From Flavobacterium lipolyticum (lineage in GTDB: Bacteria; Bacteroidota; Bacteroidia; Flavobacteriales; Flavobacteriaceae): 64,000 nt of DNA. Each line of letters begins with the position of its first letter. Position 1 is the stretch's first letter. The stretch covers positions 744,001-808,000 of the forward strand of contig NZ_JAJJMN010000002.1 in assembly GCF_020905335.1 (NCBI RefSeq). Reading direction: 5' to 3'. The notes beneath the pieces are model-generated. The model was not told the origin of the DNA, did not search any database, and was given only the letters and a program-made list of their open reading frames with translations. Shown piece after piece: positions 9,696-18,706 of this stretch. The position numbers and the translations under genes are program-made.

Positions 9696-11165
9696 ATGGC
9701 AAATTATTTCAACACATTACCACTTAGATTACAATTAGAACAATTAGGCGTTTGCGAATTTATGGAGCAATCAGAATTTGCAGACGGAATTTCGGCTCTG
9801 GCAGGAAAAAAGGTTGTCATTGTAGGCTGTGGAGCACAAGGTCTGAATCAGGGTTTAAACATGAGAGATTCCGGTTTAGACATTTCATACGCGTTGCGTG
9901 CAGATGCAATTGCAGAGAAAAGAGCATCTTATAAAAATGCCACTGAAAACGGATTTAAAGTAGGTACTTATGAAGAATTAATTCCAACTGCCGACTTAGT
10001 TTGTAACTTAACTCCTGACAAACAACATACTGCTGTAGTTACTGCCATAATGCCTTTAATGAAAAACGGAGCTACATTATCATATTCTCACGGATTTAAT
10101 ATTGTCGAAGAAGGAATGCAAATCCGTAAAGACATCACTGTAATTATGTGCGCGCCAAAATGTCCTGGTTCTGAGGTTCGTGAAGAATACAAAAGAGGAT
10201 TTGGTGTTCCTACACTAATCGCTGTTCACCCGGAGAATGATCCAAACAATTTTGGTTTAGATCAGGCTAAAGCTTATGCTGTAGCCACCGGAGGCCATAA
10301 AGCAGGAGTTCTGAAATCGTCATTCGTAGCCGAAGTAAAATCAGATTTAATGGGAGAACAAACCATTCTTTGCGGGTTATTACAAACCGGTTCTATTTTA
10401 TGTTTCGATAAAATGGTGGAAAAAGGAATCGACAAAGCCTATGCTTCAAAATTGATTCAATATGGATGGGAGACCATTACTGAAGCCTTAAAACATGGAG
10501 GTATCACCAATATGATGGATCGTCTTTCCAACCCAGCAAAAATTGAGGCTTACGAAATTGCTGAAGAATTAAAAGACATTATGAGGCCGTTATTCCAAAA
10601 ACACCAGGATGACATTATCTCAGGAGAATTCTCCAGAACCATGATGATCGACTGGGCAAATGATGATGTAAACTTACTAAAATGGAGAGCTGCAACAGGA
10701 GAAACTAATTTCGAAAAAACAGCTCCACAAGAAGCTCCAATTTCAGAGCAGGAATATTTTGATAACGGAGTACTGATGATCGCAATGGTAAAAGCGGGGG
10801 TAGAATTGGCTTTCGAAACCATGACTGAGGCTGGAATTATCGAAGAATCAGCTTATTATGAATCATTACACGAATTACCTTTGATTGCAAACACAATTGC
10901 AAGAAAAAAATTATTTGAAATGAACCGTGTGATCTCGGATACTGCTGAATATGGCTGTTATTTATTCGACCATGCCTGCAAGCCGTTGTTAACAGAATTT
11001 ATGAAAACAGTAGAAACAAATGTAATAGGTAAACCATTTTCTACTTCAAATGGAGTTGACAATGCTACTTTAATTGCTGTAAACAAAGAAGTTCGTCAAC
11101 ACCCTATCGAAGAAGTAGGAGCATGGTTGAGAGAATCAATGACAGCAATGAAAAAAATTGGATAA
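9696..11165 (+). CDS. ilvC: ketol-acid reductoisomerase, class II
   Basis: IlvC isomerises and reduces acetolactate to dihydroxy-isovalerate with NADPH and Mg. The Rossmann motif [17 protein letters not shown] sits near residue 45. The 489-residue length indicates the class II form with a duplicated C-terminal knotted domain, as in enteric bacteria, unlike the class I form of about 330 residues. It is the last gene of the ilv unit. ilvA does not follow within the window. Confidence 0.96.
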   Translation: MANYFNTLPLRLQLEQLGVCEFMEQSEFADGISALAGKKVVIVGCGAQGLNQGLNMRDSGLDISYALRADAIAEKRASYKNATENGFKVGTYEELIPTADLVCNLTPDKQHTAVVTAIMPLMKNGATLSYSHGFNIVEEGMQIRKDITVIMCAPKCPGSEVREEYKRGFGVPTLIAVHPENDPNNFGLDQAKAYAVATGGHKAGVLKSSFVAEVKSDLMGEQTILCGLLQTGSILCFDKMVEKGIDKAYASKLIQYGWETITEALKHGGITNMMDRLSNPAKIEAYEIAEELKDIMRPLFQKHQDDIISGEFSRTMMIDWANDDVNLLKWRAATGETNFEKTAPQEAPISEQEYFDNGVLMIAMVKAGVELAFETMTEAGIIEESAYYESLHELPLIANTIARKKLFEMNRVISDTAEYGCYLFDHACKPLLTEFMKTVETNVIGKPFSTSNGVDNATLIAVNKEVRQHPIEEVGAWLRESMTAMKKIG

Positions 11166-11471
11166 TAAATTGGGAATTACCACACATACGGTTGTGGAAT
11201 CTGCTCTGTATCTCCGTTTGATGTAATATTTTTGAATTAGTAAGCACTTATTAAGAAAAATGGATATAGATGCAAATTGCATTCACTTAACTTCTGAAAG
11301 TAAGACTGTAAGTTAAGTGAAGCTAATCCCTAATGAAGGGGGTATATTTAGTAATAAATGTACTTGTTGAAGTTTCATTTTAATTAATAAAGTTGCTTCT
11401 ATTTTCAAAAATAGTGCGGAAGATTGTAATACAGAATTACAAAATTAATTGTTATTGAAATTGTTAAAATT
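11166..11471. other. non-coding stretch downstream of ilvC
   Basis: No credible gene is seen between ilvC and the hairpin terminator at 11472. It contains an 18-codon frame at 11260 that I do not consider real, and a near-perfect hairpin at 11282-11321. It could be a long 3' UTR or contain a small RNA ending at 11506. Confidence 0.5.
11282..11321. repeat. 12-bp perfect inverted repeat (hairpin)
   Basis: TTCACTTAACTT (11282-11293) is the exact complement of AAGTTAAGTGAA (11310-11321), with a 16-nt spacer. No T run follows, so it is an mRNA structure or protein-binding dyad and not a terminator. Confidence 0.8.
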
Positions 11472-11506
11472 AAAAAGGCATGGTATTCATTTATCGTGCC
11501 TTTTTT
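11472..11506 (+). terminator. intrinsic terminator, probable end of ilv transcript or of a small RNA
   Basis: AAAAAGGCA (11472-11480) pairs with TGCC and its T run (11497-11506). The loop is about 16 nt and six T follow the stem. It lies 307 bp after ilvC and 163 bp before acs. Confidence 0.7.
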
Positions 11507-11668
11507 GCAAAATGTCTTTTTTCATCAAAAAGCCGTTTTTTATATTATACTTATTAAAAAGTAATATTTTTTTCAATATCTGTTTTTTTTTCCTATTATT
11601 TATGAATTAAATAATTTTAAGAATAGACTGATATTTAATACATTTATAAAAAAAAATTCTAAAAACGT

Positions 11669-13576
11669 ATGAGTTATTATAAAATTGAAAATTTAGAACA
11701 GTATTTTAAACATTACAATAAGTCGATAAGAGAGCCTAGAAAGTTTTGGGGAAAAATAGCTGAGGAAAATTTTACCTGGTACCAGCAATGGGAAAAAGTA
11801 GTTGATTTTAATATGGCTGATGCGGAAGTAAAATGGTTTACAGAAGCAAAAGTTAACATCACTAAAAATTGCATCGACAGACATTTAAGCAAAAGAGGAG
11901 AAAAAACGGCTATCATTTTTGAACCGAATGATCCCTCAGAAAGCGCTTTACATATAACGTATAATGAATTGTACGAAAGAGTTTCAAAAATGGCGAATGT
12001 TTTGCGCGAGCAAGGCGTACGTAAAGGAGACAGAGTTTGTATTTATTTACCTATGATTCCTGAATTGGCAGTAGCTGTATTGGCCTGTGCCAGAATAGGA
12101 GCGATTCATTCTGTTGTTTTTGCAGGATTTTCAGCTTCTGCTGTGTCTGCCAGAATAATTGATTGCGAATGTAAAATGGTTATTACTTCTGATGGAGGAT
12201 ACAGAGGTAATAAAAACATTGACCTTAAAGGAATTGTTGATGAGGCATTAGAAACTTGCCCGTCTGTTACTAAAGTTTTAGTTGTAAAAAGAACTAATAA
12301 CGAAGTTAAAATGAAAGACGGCCGTGACGAATGGTTACAGCCTCTATTAGATAAAGCCTTAGATAATAGTGTTGCGGAAATAATGGATGCTGAAGATCCG
12401 TTATTCATTCTGTACACCTCTGGTTCTACAGGCAAACCAAAAGGAATGGTACATACCACAGCCGGATATATGGTTTATACGGCTTATACCTTTAAAAATG
12501 TTTTCAATCACGAAGAAAATGATATTTTCTGGTGTACTGCTGATATAGGTTGGATTACAGGTCACTCTTATATTTTATACGGACCTTTATTAAATGGAGG
12601 AACAACCGTAATTTTTGAAGGAGTTCCATCTTATCCTGACTTTAGCCGTTTTTGGGATATTATTGAAAAACATAAAATCACACAATTTTATACCGCACCA
12701 ACTGCAATTCGTTCACTTGCAAAAGAAAGTTTAGATTATATCCAAAAATACCCTCTAAAATCACTTAAAGTAATTGGATCAGTTGGAGAGCCCATCAACG
12801 AAGAAGCCTGGCACTGGTTCAACGATCACGTTGGAGATAAAAGATGTCCGGTTGTGGATACCTGGTGGCAGACTGAAACCGGTGGAATTATGATTTCGCC
12901 AATTGCCTTTGTAACCCCAACTAAACCAACCTACGCGACTTTGCCATTACCGGGAATTCAACCTGTTTTGATGGATGAGAAACGCAATGAAATCGAAGGA
13001 AATCAGGTTGTTGGAAGTTTATGTATTAAATTTCCATGGCCGGGAATCGCCAGAACAATCTGGGGGGATCACCAACGCTACAAAGACACTTATTTCTCTG
13101 CTTTCCCGGGAAAATATTTTACAGGTGACGGGGCATTGAGAGACGAAGTAGGGTATTACAGAATTACCGGTAGAGTAGATGATGTTGTAATTGTATCCGG
13201 TCATAACTTAGGAACAGCTCCTATTGAAGATGCCATTAACGAACATCCTGCAGTAGCCGAATCTGCTATCGTTGGATTCCCTCATGACATTAAAGGAAAT
13301 GCCTTATATGGTTTTGTAATCTTAAAAGAAACAGGAGAAGTAAGAGACCGATCTAATCTTAGCCGTGAGATCAATCAATATATTTCTGACCATATCGGAC
13401 CAATTGCAAAACTCGACAAAATTCAGTTTGTTTCAGGCTTGCCTAAAACACGTTCAGGAAAAATTATGCGTAGAATTTTACGTAAAATAGCAGAAGGTGA
13501 TTTTTCTAATTTTGGAGACACTTCAACTTTACTAAATCCTGAAATTGTTGACGAAATTACAAAAGCGAGGGTCTAG
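11669..13576 (+). CDS. acs: acetyl-CoA synthetase (acetate--CoA ligase)
   Basis: Acs activates acetate to acetyl-CoA through acetyl-AMP in the cytoplasm. The 635-residue protein has the adenylate-forming core YTSGSTGKPKG, the downstream WWQTETGG segment, and near the C-terminus PKTRSGKIMRR, whose Lys is the catalytic lysine that is controlled by acetylation in characterised Acs enzymes. Length is typical. It has its own upstream region separated from ilvC by a terminator, and ends at a strong terminator. In many bacteria acs neighbours an acetate symporter and the DUF294/exonuclease pair. The pair is present here at 16.2-18.7 kb, but the symporter is not. Confidence 0.96.
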   Translation: MSYYKIENLEQYFKHYNKSIREPRKFWGKIAEENFTWYQQWEKVVDFNMADAEVKWFTEAKVNITKNCIDRHLSKRGEKTAIIFEPNDPSESALHITYNELYERVSKMANVLREQGVRKGDRVCIYLPMIPELAVAVLACARIGAIHSVVFAGFSASAVSARIIDCECKMVITSDGGYRGNKNIDLKGIVDEALETCPSVTKVLVVKRTNNEVKMKDGRDEWLQPLLDKALDNSVAEIMDAEDPLFILYTSGSTGKPKGMVHTTAGYMVYTAYTFKNVFNHEENDIFWCTADIGWITGHSYILYGPLLNGGTTVIFEGVPSYPDFSRFWDIIEKHKITQFYTAPTAIRSLAKESLDYIQKYPLKSLKVIGSVGEPINEEAWHWFNDHVGDKRCPVVDTWWQTETGGIMISPIAFVTPTKPTYATLPLPGIQPVLMDEKRNEIEGNQVVGSLCIKFPWPGIARTIWGDHQRYKDTYFSAFPGKYFTGDGALRDEVGYYRITGRVDDVVIVSGHNLGTAPIEDAINEHPAVAESAIVGFPHDIKGNALYGFVILKETGEVRDRSNLSREINQYISDHIGPIAKLDKIQFVSGLPKTRSGKIMRRILRKIAEGDFSNFGDTSTLLNPEIVDEITKARV

Positions 13577-13590
13577 TATCTTCACAAAAT

Positions 13591-13621
13591 AAAAAAAGCT
13601 GTCCATTGGGCAGCTTTTTTT
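13591..13621. terminator. bidirectional terminator between acs and DUF4287 gene
   Basis: A 14-bp stem with one G-T pair, AAAAAAAGCTGTCC / GGGCAGCTTTTTTT, closes a 3-nt loop. It has A and T tails on the two sides, so it can end the convergent transcripts from both directions. Confidence 0.85.
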
Positions 13622-13637
13622 ATATCGATTATTTTTT

Positions 13638-13856
13638 TTACTTCCTTAATCCTTTAAGAAGTGCATAAATAGCCATTGCGTGTCCGTGACCTAAATCAAA
13701 ATCTGCTTTTAGCCAGGTTACAATTTCGGTTGCTTTTACTTCAGGTTTTAATTCTCCACTGACAGAAAATCCTTTTTCATCTGAAAGTTTTTTAAAATCA
13801 TCAGGACCTTTTCCTGTCTTTGTTTTAATATTGATTAAATAAGCTTGAAATGACAT
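13638..13856 (-). CDS. DUF4287 domain-containing small protein
   Basis: This 72-residue soluble protein matches the DUF4287 pattern: MSFQAYLINIKTKTGKGPDDF at the start and a WLKADFDLGHGHAMAIYALLK end. The family is widespread, found alone or beside other domains, and has no established activity. It is convergent with acs and is followed upstream on the same strand by an SRPBCC protein 26 bp away, which suggests co-transcription. Confidence 0.8.
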   Translation of the reverse strand: MSFQAYLINIKTKTGKGPDDFKKLSDEKGFSVSGELKPEVKATEIVTWLKADFDLGHGHAMAIYALLKGLRK

Positions 13857-13882
13857 AATTTTGTAATTTTAAAAGTTATACT

Positions 13883-14422
13883 TTATTTTTCGACAATCGT
13901 TTTTATGTTCGTTAGACTTTCTTCTACATCAGCTCCAATTATTTTATCCATATCAAAAAAAAGAAGCATAAAATTCTTAGGCCAGTTCATTCCGCTATTA
14001 TAAATCCAGATAAGCTTTGTTTGATTTTCGGCTAAAGTTTCCGTTTCCATATGCCCGTTTGCCGTAAATACATAAGGCGCTAGAAAACGAAGTTCAAAAT
14101 CGATTCTGTTATTTTCTACTTTTTTTATTTCCCATTCTCCTTTACCAGTCTTATGGTGTTTGCTTTCAAAAGTCAGAAGAGAACCCGCAGTCCCGTCAGT
14201 ACCTGTTATCTCTATTTTTGTGGCAGGATCCAGCAATAGCCATTTACTGTACAATTTTTGATTTCGATTCAGTTTTATAAAATCAAAAACTTCCGCTTTG
14301 GGTTTATAAATAGTTATTTCTCTCTTAATAGTATACTTATTTTTAGTAAACATCGCTACTACTAAAGCTATTGAAACTATAGCTACCAATACCGTTATTA
14401 TTTTTACGAATATCATTTTCAT
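13883..14422 (-). CDS. membrane-anchored SRPBCC (START-like) domain protein
   Basis: The 179-residue protein has one N-terminal membrane helix (about residues 3-25), followed by an SRPBCC/polyketide-cyclase-like domain. The segment REITIYKPKAEVFDFIKLNRN is typical of the first strand and helix of that fold. Such proteins usually bind hydrophobic ligands; the ligand is not known. An internal Met at codon 3 is an alternative start. Just upstream lies a decayed VOC-like fragment on the same strand. Confidence 0.75.
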   Translation of the reverse strand: MKMIFVKIITVLVAIVSIALVVAMFTKNKYTIKREITIYKPKAEVFDFIKLNRNQKLYSKWLLLDPATKIEITGTDGTAGSLLTFESKHHKTGKGEWEIKKVENNRIDFELRFLAPYVFTANGHMETETLAENQTKLIWIYNSGMNWPKNFMLLFFDMDKIIGADVEESLTNIKTIVEK

Positions 14423-14436
14423 TTTTGTTAAATTGG

Positions 14437-14610
14437 TTAATTAAAAAGCTCTTTATATTTATTTATAATATTGATTTGCAGCGAAGTTAAACATCCCGGA
14501 GATTCACCGATGGCCTGAAATATAATCTGACTGTCCAGACATTTTCTACAGAACGTCTTTACTTTAAGGCAATTACCGCCGAAAACCAGATGAGAATTTA
14601 TAGTTGTCAT
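14437..14610 (-). pseudogene. remnant of a PhnB-like VOC (glyoxalase-fold) gene
   Basis: A 57-codon frame reads MTTINSHLVFGGNCLKVKTF and later FQAIGESPGC. The first part resembles the N-terminus of PhnB/YjdN-like VOC proteins (consensus about INPYLxFNGNCEEAxxFY, later GESP). The conserved aromatic and acidic positions are changed to Lys and Cys, and similarity ends after about 40 residues; intact homologues are about 140. It reads as a truncated relic. It is too short for a full fold, so a translated product is unlikely to be functional. Confidence 0.45.
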
Positions 14611-14687
14611 TTTGTTTTACTTTTTCTGTTAATTTTTAATCAAACTAACAAGACAAAGATGCGATTACTTACAAAAGACAATACTGT

Positions 14688-14718
14688 ACGTAAATGACAA
14701 CAATAGGGGGATTTACGT
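14688..14718. promoter_or_regulatory. dyad ACGTAAAT-N15-ATTTACGT
   Basis: Perfect 8-bp inverted repeats flank a 15-bp spacer containing AGGGGG. On the reverse strand a weak -7-like CATCTTTG lies at 14661-14654, so the dyad would sit at about -35 to -65 of a promoter serving the genes below 14610, where an activator binds. The regulator is unknown. Confidence 0.4.
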
Positions 14719-14823
14719 CATTTCATTCCACACTACGAAAAACAAGCAAAATCGAAGGCTTGCAAAACTAAAGAACTTTGATTGCCCTTAGCCTGACAGC
14801 TTTTCACCTAACAAAAAAACTCT

Positions 14824-14870
14824 AAAAAAAACAAATCCGACAACCCCAAAACCTTGGGATTATCGGATTT
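14824..14870 (-). terminator. terminator after the SDR gene
   Basis: Read on the reverse strand, AAATCCGA and TCGGATTT close a long hairpin with an inner CCCAAGG/TTGGGG stem, followed by a run of eight T. It lies 40 bp beyond the stop of the SDR gene. Confidence 0.75.
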
Positions 14871-14911
14871 ACAATATTTAATTAGCTATGCTTTATTTTG
14901 AATACTCCAAA

Positions 14912-15667
14912 TTATCTTGTGGTATATCCTCCATTAGCAAAAATAGTTTGCCCGGTTACCCACCAGCCATCGGTCACTAAAAACTCAACTAAAGGAGCAA
15001 TGTCTTTGATGTCCGTAAGTCCTCCTAAATCCGAAGCCTGTTTGTGATAAGCCACTGCATCAGCACTTTCCTGACCATAGAAGAATGGTGTATCCATAGG
15101 TCCCGGAGCGACAGCTGTAACAGAAATACCTCGCGAACCAAATTCCTTTGAAGCCGCTCTCGTAAAGTGCTCTACCGGAGCTTTTGCCCCTGCATAAGTA
15201 GAATAATATCCTGTAAATGCTGCCAGTAAGGAAGTAACAATCGTATTAATTTTACCATTGTCATTCAATTTTTTACCCGCTTCCTGTATAAAAAAATAGG
15301 CTACTTTTGAGTTGATATCACTCATACTGTCGTATTCTTCTTCGGTAGTCTCTGCAAAAGGTTTCTTTAGCACTTTCCCAACAGTATTAATAGCGATATC
15401 AACACCTCCGAACTTAGCAATTGCAGCATCAAACAACTTGGTAATATTTTTCACCTCAGTAAGATCGGCCTGAAACAAAAATGCTTCTCCTCCGGCATTT
15501 TCAATATCTGCCAAAGTCTTTTCCGCATCTGCCTTTGTGTTTTCGCTGTTGTAATGAATGACAACTTTTGCACCTTTAGCTGCAAAATTACGACTTAACA
15601 AACCTCCTAAGTTTTTTGCACCACCTGCAATTAAAACCACTTTCCCTTTCAAATTGTTTCTTGCCAT
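14912..15667 (-). CDS. SDR family NAD(P)-dependent oxidoreductase
   Basis: This is a 251-residue classical short-chain dehydrogenase. The cofactor motif is GGAKNLGG (residues 15-22) in place of the usual TGxxxGIG. An NTVGKV stretch stands at the NAG position, and the catalytic Tyr/Lys pair lies in STYAGAKAP. The C-terminus GQTIFANGGYTTR is typical. The substrate cannot be inferred. An AraC-type regulator starts 75 bp upstream on the same strand, so the pair is probably one regulatory unit. A terminator follows the gene. Confidence 0.88.
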   Translation of the reverse strand: MARNNLKGKVVLIAGGAKNLGGLLSRNFAAKGAKVVIHYNSENTKADAEKTLADIENAGGEAFLFQADLTEVKNITKLFDAAIAKFGGVDIAINTVGKVLKKPFAETTEEEYDSMSDINSKVAYFFIQEAGKKLNDNGKINTIVTSLLAAFTGYYSTYAGAKAPVEHFTRAASKEFGSRGISVTAVAPGPMDTPFFYGQESADAVAYHKQASDLGGLTDIKDIAPLVEFLVTDGWWVTGQTIFANGGYTTR

Positions 15668-15742
15668 TGTATCTAATTTTAAATTAATAACGTAAAGATG
15701 ACAAAACAGCTCGTTTATTTCGTGGTGAACTTTTCGGAAATT

Positions 15743-16120
15743 TTATTTTTGATTTTCCGCTCTGAACTGTCCTGGTGTCTGCCCAACAAATTTTTTGAAG
15801 AATTTAGAAAAATTTGATGGGTCGTAGGTTAGTGTTCTGGCAACTTCAGAAACAGATTTATCGGTGTGGGCAAGCATTCTTTTTGCTTCTTCTATAATTT
15901 TTAAATCGTAAAAGTAACAAGGATGGTTTCCGGTTTCTTTTTGAACGGTATCGGTCAAATGTTTATGAGAAACAAACAACGCACTTGCTATTTGGTTGAT
16001 TTCCATAAAGTCGGCGCCATTTCCCAAAAGGACCTCCGCAATATGTGTATCCAAAAAAAGGAAATACTTTTCAGTGATTTCCTTACTTCTTTTTACTATG
16101 TTTTGATTCATTTCACTCAT
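15743..16120 (-). CDS. small AraC-family transcriptional regulator
   Basis: This short regulator consists mainly of the double helix-turn-helix of the AraC family. The second HTH and signature are clear in VARTLTYDPSNFSKFFKKFVGQTPGQFR. The protein lacks the usual N-terminal sensor domain. The frame opens at 16141, but MSEMNQNIVKRSKE from the ATG at 16120 (125 residues) fits the family better; 16111 is a third option. It lies directly upstream of the SDR gene on the same strand and probably controls it. Confidence 0.8.
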   Translation of the reverse strand: MSEMNQNIVKRSKEITEKYFLFLDTHIAEVLLGNGADFMEINQIASALFVSHKHLTDTVQKETGNHPCYFYDLKIIEEAKRMLAHTDKSVSEVARTLTYDPSNFSKFFKKFVGQTPGQFRAENQK

Positions 16121-16190
16121 TATCCAACACTTATAAAACAAAATTTAAATTCGTTTTACTTCAACAATCATTTATGGTGAATCCAACTGC

Positions 16191-16787
16191 CTATTTAATT
16201 CCTAATCTCGATTTCAGTTTCAGGAATAATAGGCCAATTTTATACGCGTCTTCTGCAGACGAATTTCTATCGCTTTTCGGAATTTTGAATATTTCACTTA
16301 AATCGTCCAAAGAAAACTGTTTGTCATTAATATCCATCAATTTTCGGTACATCATATCGATATCCAGCGCTTCATTTTTTAATCTTCCACAATCCAGACG
16401 TTCTAATGCTGCATTCAACATTTCGATATCAAAATTAATATGATGTCCAACCAGAACTGAGTTTCCTATAAAATTGATTAAAGCTTCTATCGCATCAGGT
16501 TCCGGCATCTTCATCATTTTGCTTTCGATGATAAACTCATTAGAAAGTCCGTTATCCTGTAAAAATTTGTACTGCAGCAAAACAGCTTCAAAATTGTCTT
16601 TAATCACAATGCTGTCATCCGTAACCGAAAATGCACCTAAAGATAAAATAACATCTTTATTCGGATTTAAACCTGAAGTTTCTGTAGATAACACCACAAA
16701 TCTGTTTGGTTTAACTTCAAATTTCGTTAAGTATTCCTTCCAAAAATCAGGATACTCTTTATTGATATTTTTAATCCAGTCTAGCAT
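16191..16787 (-). CDS. DnaQ-fold 3'-5' exonuclease-like protein, degenerate active site
   Basis: The 198-residue protein has the RNase H-like DnaQ fold: VVLSTETSGLNP (motif I), HHINFD (motif II, residues 115-120) and RNSSAEDA (motif III). DEDDh enzymes need Asp-x-Glu in motif I and a His five residues before the last Asp in motif III. Here these read Ser34-Thr-Glu36 and Asn175-x4-Asp180, so two of five catalytic residues are missing. It starts 2 bp after the stop of the cNMP/CBS/DUF294 gene, a pairing seen in many bacteria near acs. It is probably a non-catalytic partner. Confidence 0.8.
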   Translation of the reverse strand: MLDWIKNINKEYPDFWKEYLTKFEVKPNRFVVLSTETSGLNPNKDVILSLGAFSVTDDSIVIKDNFEAVLLQYKFLQDNGLSNEFIIESKMMKMPEPDAIEALINFIGNSVLVGHHINFDIEMLNAALERLDCGRLKNEALDIDMMYRKLMDINDKQFSLDDLSEIFKIPKSDRNSSAEDAYKIGLLFLKLKSRLGIK

Positions 16788-16789
16788 AC

Positions 16790-18706
16790 TTATGAGAATT
16801 GTGTAAGTTGAAATTTACTCTTAATTAATTCCTCAAGGTCTTTCATTGGGGTTAAGGCATTTTTTAACTTTTCTTTGTCTGTTTTGGACATTTCCCTCAA
16901 ATTGATATATTGTCCGGAATCGTCATTTTTCAAACCTTCAACAGTTCTAAATTTAGACAAAGTTAGAAAAGCTTCAGCACAGCTTAAATAAATCTCTGCA
17001 TTTTTAGAATCTGTAATCGCTAATTGTTTAAATCTCAAATAAGTATTTTTAATTCCCTTTATATTAGCATTCAAAATCAGCAAACGAGCTGAATCAATTA
17101 AAGGCATTAATGCACGGGTTTTAATATCAAATTTTGTTTTATGTGGTCCTTCTTCTTCAATAATAAACTTTTTGAAAAAGCTTAATGGAGAATTGCGTTT
17201 TAAAGCATCATTCCCTAAGAAATCAAAAAACAAAGTATTGTTTACGGCATTCTTAAAGATTACGTTTTCGATCACTTCTTCAATTTTTGGTTCTCCAAAA
17301 ACAATCTCATAATCAAAGAAAATACTGCTCAAATCATTACTGTTTTCACCTGGAGTATTCATCCAGCTATTATACTGTTTTGTCCAGTCTGTCAACGACT
17401 TACACCAAAGCATATTACTCCCCATATGTCCGTTTGGACAAAGTTCGTAACCCACTTTTTCTAAGATGGAAGTTGCTCTTTTAGCCAGTCTTAAAAAGTA
17501 ATCTTTTACCTCTCTGTACTTGTCCGGTGCTACGTCTTCAAAAATCAGAATACTGTCCTGATCTGTAAGCAAAAGCTGCTCTTTACGTCCCTGACTACCA
17601 ATACTTAACCACGCAAAACGAGCAGGAGGGGAGCCTAAATCTAAAATAGACAGCTCGACAGCACGTTTAATAATAGCCAGATTAATTTCGCTTGCGATGT
17701 TACTGACATGAGAAATTGGAATATTTTTTTGGATTGAATTCTGAATCAAATCAGACAAACGATCACGGATTTGTTTTAGATCTTTTGGTAATTGAGAACG
17801 TTTTACTTCCTTAATCAAAACACCAGGATTACTGGCCTGAGCCACAATTAGATCGTGCTCGGAAATAATTCCTTTTACAGCAGATTTACTTGTGCCGTCT
17901 TTGGTAACACATAAATGAGTAACATTATGTTTCAACATTAATAATTGTGCTTCAGCCAAAGAAACATTTTCAATAACCGTAACCACCGGCGAAGACATAA
18001 TCTTATCAATGGTTTCAGTGATAGGATAACGGCCAGTCGCAATTTTAGAAGATAAATCCGCGTTGGTTACAATACCAATTGGATTGTTTTTTTCACAGAT
18101 CACAATATTGTCTACCAATGATTCGGTCATCAAAATAGCAACATCTTTGATAATGTGATTGGATTCAGTTGTTAAAGGCGAATTATTGTAAGCCAAAGAC
18201 TGAATGTACTGCATTTCAGATTGCTGATCTACATAAAAAGCAGTATCAGAAATCAATTTTCCGTTGGAATGTACATTGTCCTTTGCATGTCTTGAATTTA
18301 CAGCAAAGCTTTCCAGCAGAAAATTCAACACATCCGAATTATTCGCTACGAATGGTCTGAAAACTGCAATTGGAATAGCATAGATAATACTTTCTTCACG
18401 AGCTTTAGCCGTCATCATATAGTTATTTTTGGCAAAAAACGGACGCAAGCCAAAAATATCTCCTTCATGACATTTGTTTATAATAGTTTCCTCGGCATCA
18501 GCAATTGTGGTCAGATTTACAATACCTGAAGCAACAACATAAAAGCTGTCATGAAGCAGGTCATTGTTTTGAAATAATACTGCATGTTTTTCTAAATTGA
18601 TCACACGAATGTTAGTTGCAATATCTGATAATTCCTGAAAAGTTAAATTATCAAATGGCGGGTATTCTTTTAAAAAATCTGCAATATGCTCAGCAATTGT
18701 ATTCAT
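16790..18706 (-). CDS. cNMP-binding/CBS/DUF294 nucleotidyltransferase-like protein
   Basis: The 638-residue soluble protein has four parts: a cyclic-nucleotide-binding-like domain (about 15-135), a pair of CBS domains (about 170-295), a DUF294 nucleotidyltransferase domain with GSQGRKE (370-376) and the DxD pair Asp382/Asp384, and a helical DUF294 C-terminal region. The layout suggests a GlnD-like nucleotidyl transfer activity controlled by nucleotide binding, but the target is unknown. It is the first gene of a two-gene operon with the exonuclease-like protein. Its position near acs recalls acetate-utilisation loci elsewhere. Confidence 0.9.
   Translation of the reverse strand: MNTIAEHIADFLKEYPPFDNLTFQELSDIATNIRVINLEKHAVLFQNNDLLHDSFYVVASGIVNLTTIADAEETIINKCHEGDIFGLRPFFAKNNYMMTAKAREESIIYAIPIAVFRPFVANNSDVLNFLLESFAVNSRHAKDNVHSNGKLISDTAFYVDQQSEMQYIQSLAYNNSPLTTESNHIIKDVAILMTESLVDNIVICEKNNPIGIVTNADLSSKIATGRYPITETIDKIMSSPVVTVIENVSLAEAQLLMLKHNVTHLCVTKDGTSKSAVKGIISEHDLIVAQASNPGVLIKEVKRSQLPKDLKQIRDRLSDLIQNSIQKNIPISHVSNIASEINLAIIKRAVELSILDLGSPPARFAWLSIGSQGRKEQLLLTDQDSILIFEDVAPDKYREVKDYFLRLAKRATSILEKVGYELCPNGHMGSNMLWCKSLTDWTKQYNSWMNTPGENSNDLSSIFFDYEIVFGEPKIEEVIENVIFKNAVNNTLFFDFLGNDALKRNSPLSFFKKFIIEEEGPHKTKFDIKTRALMPLIDSARLLILNANIKGIKNTYLRFKQLAITDSKNAEIYLSCAEAFLTLSKFRTVEGLKNDDSGQYINLREMSKTDKEKLKNALTPMKDLEELIKSKFQLTQFS

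Noticed and set aside
16174..16806. Forward frames opposite the exonuclease-like gene
   Set aside because: They are antisense shadows of a well-supported reverse gene.
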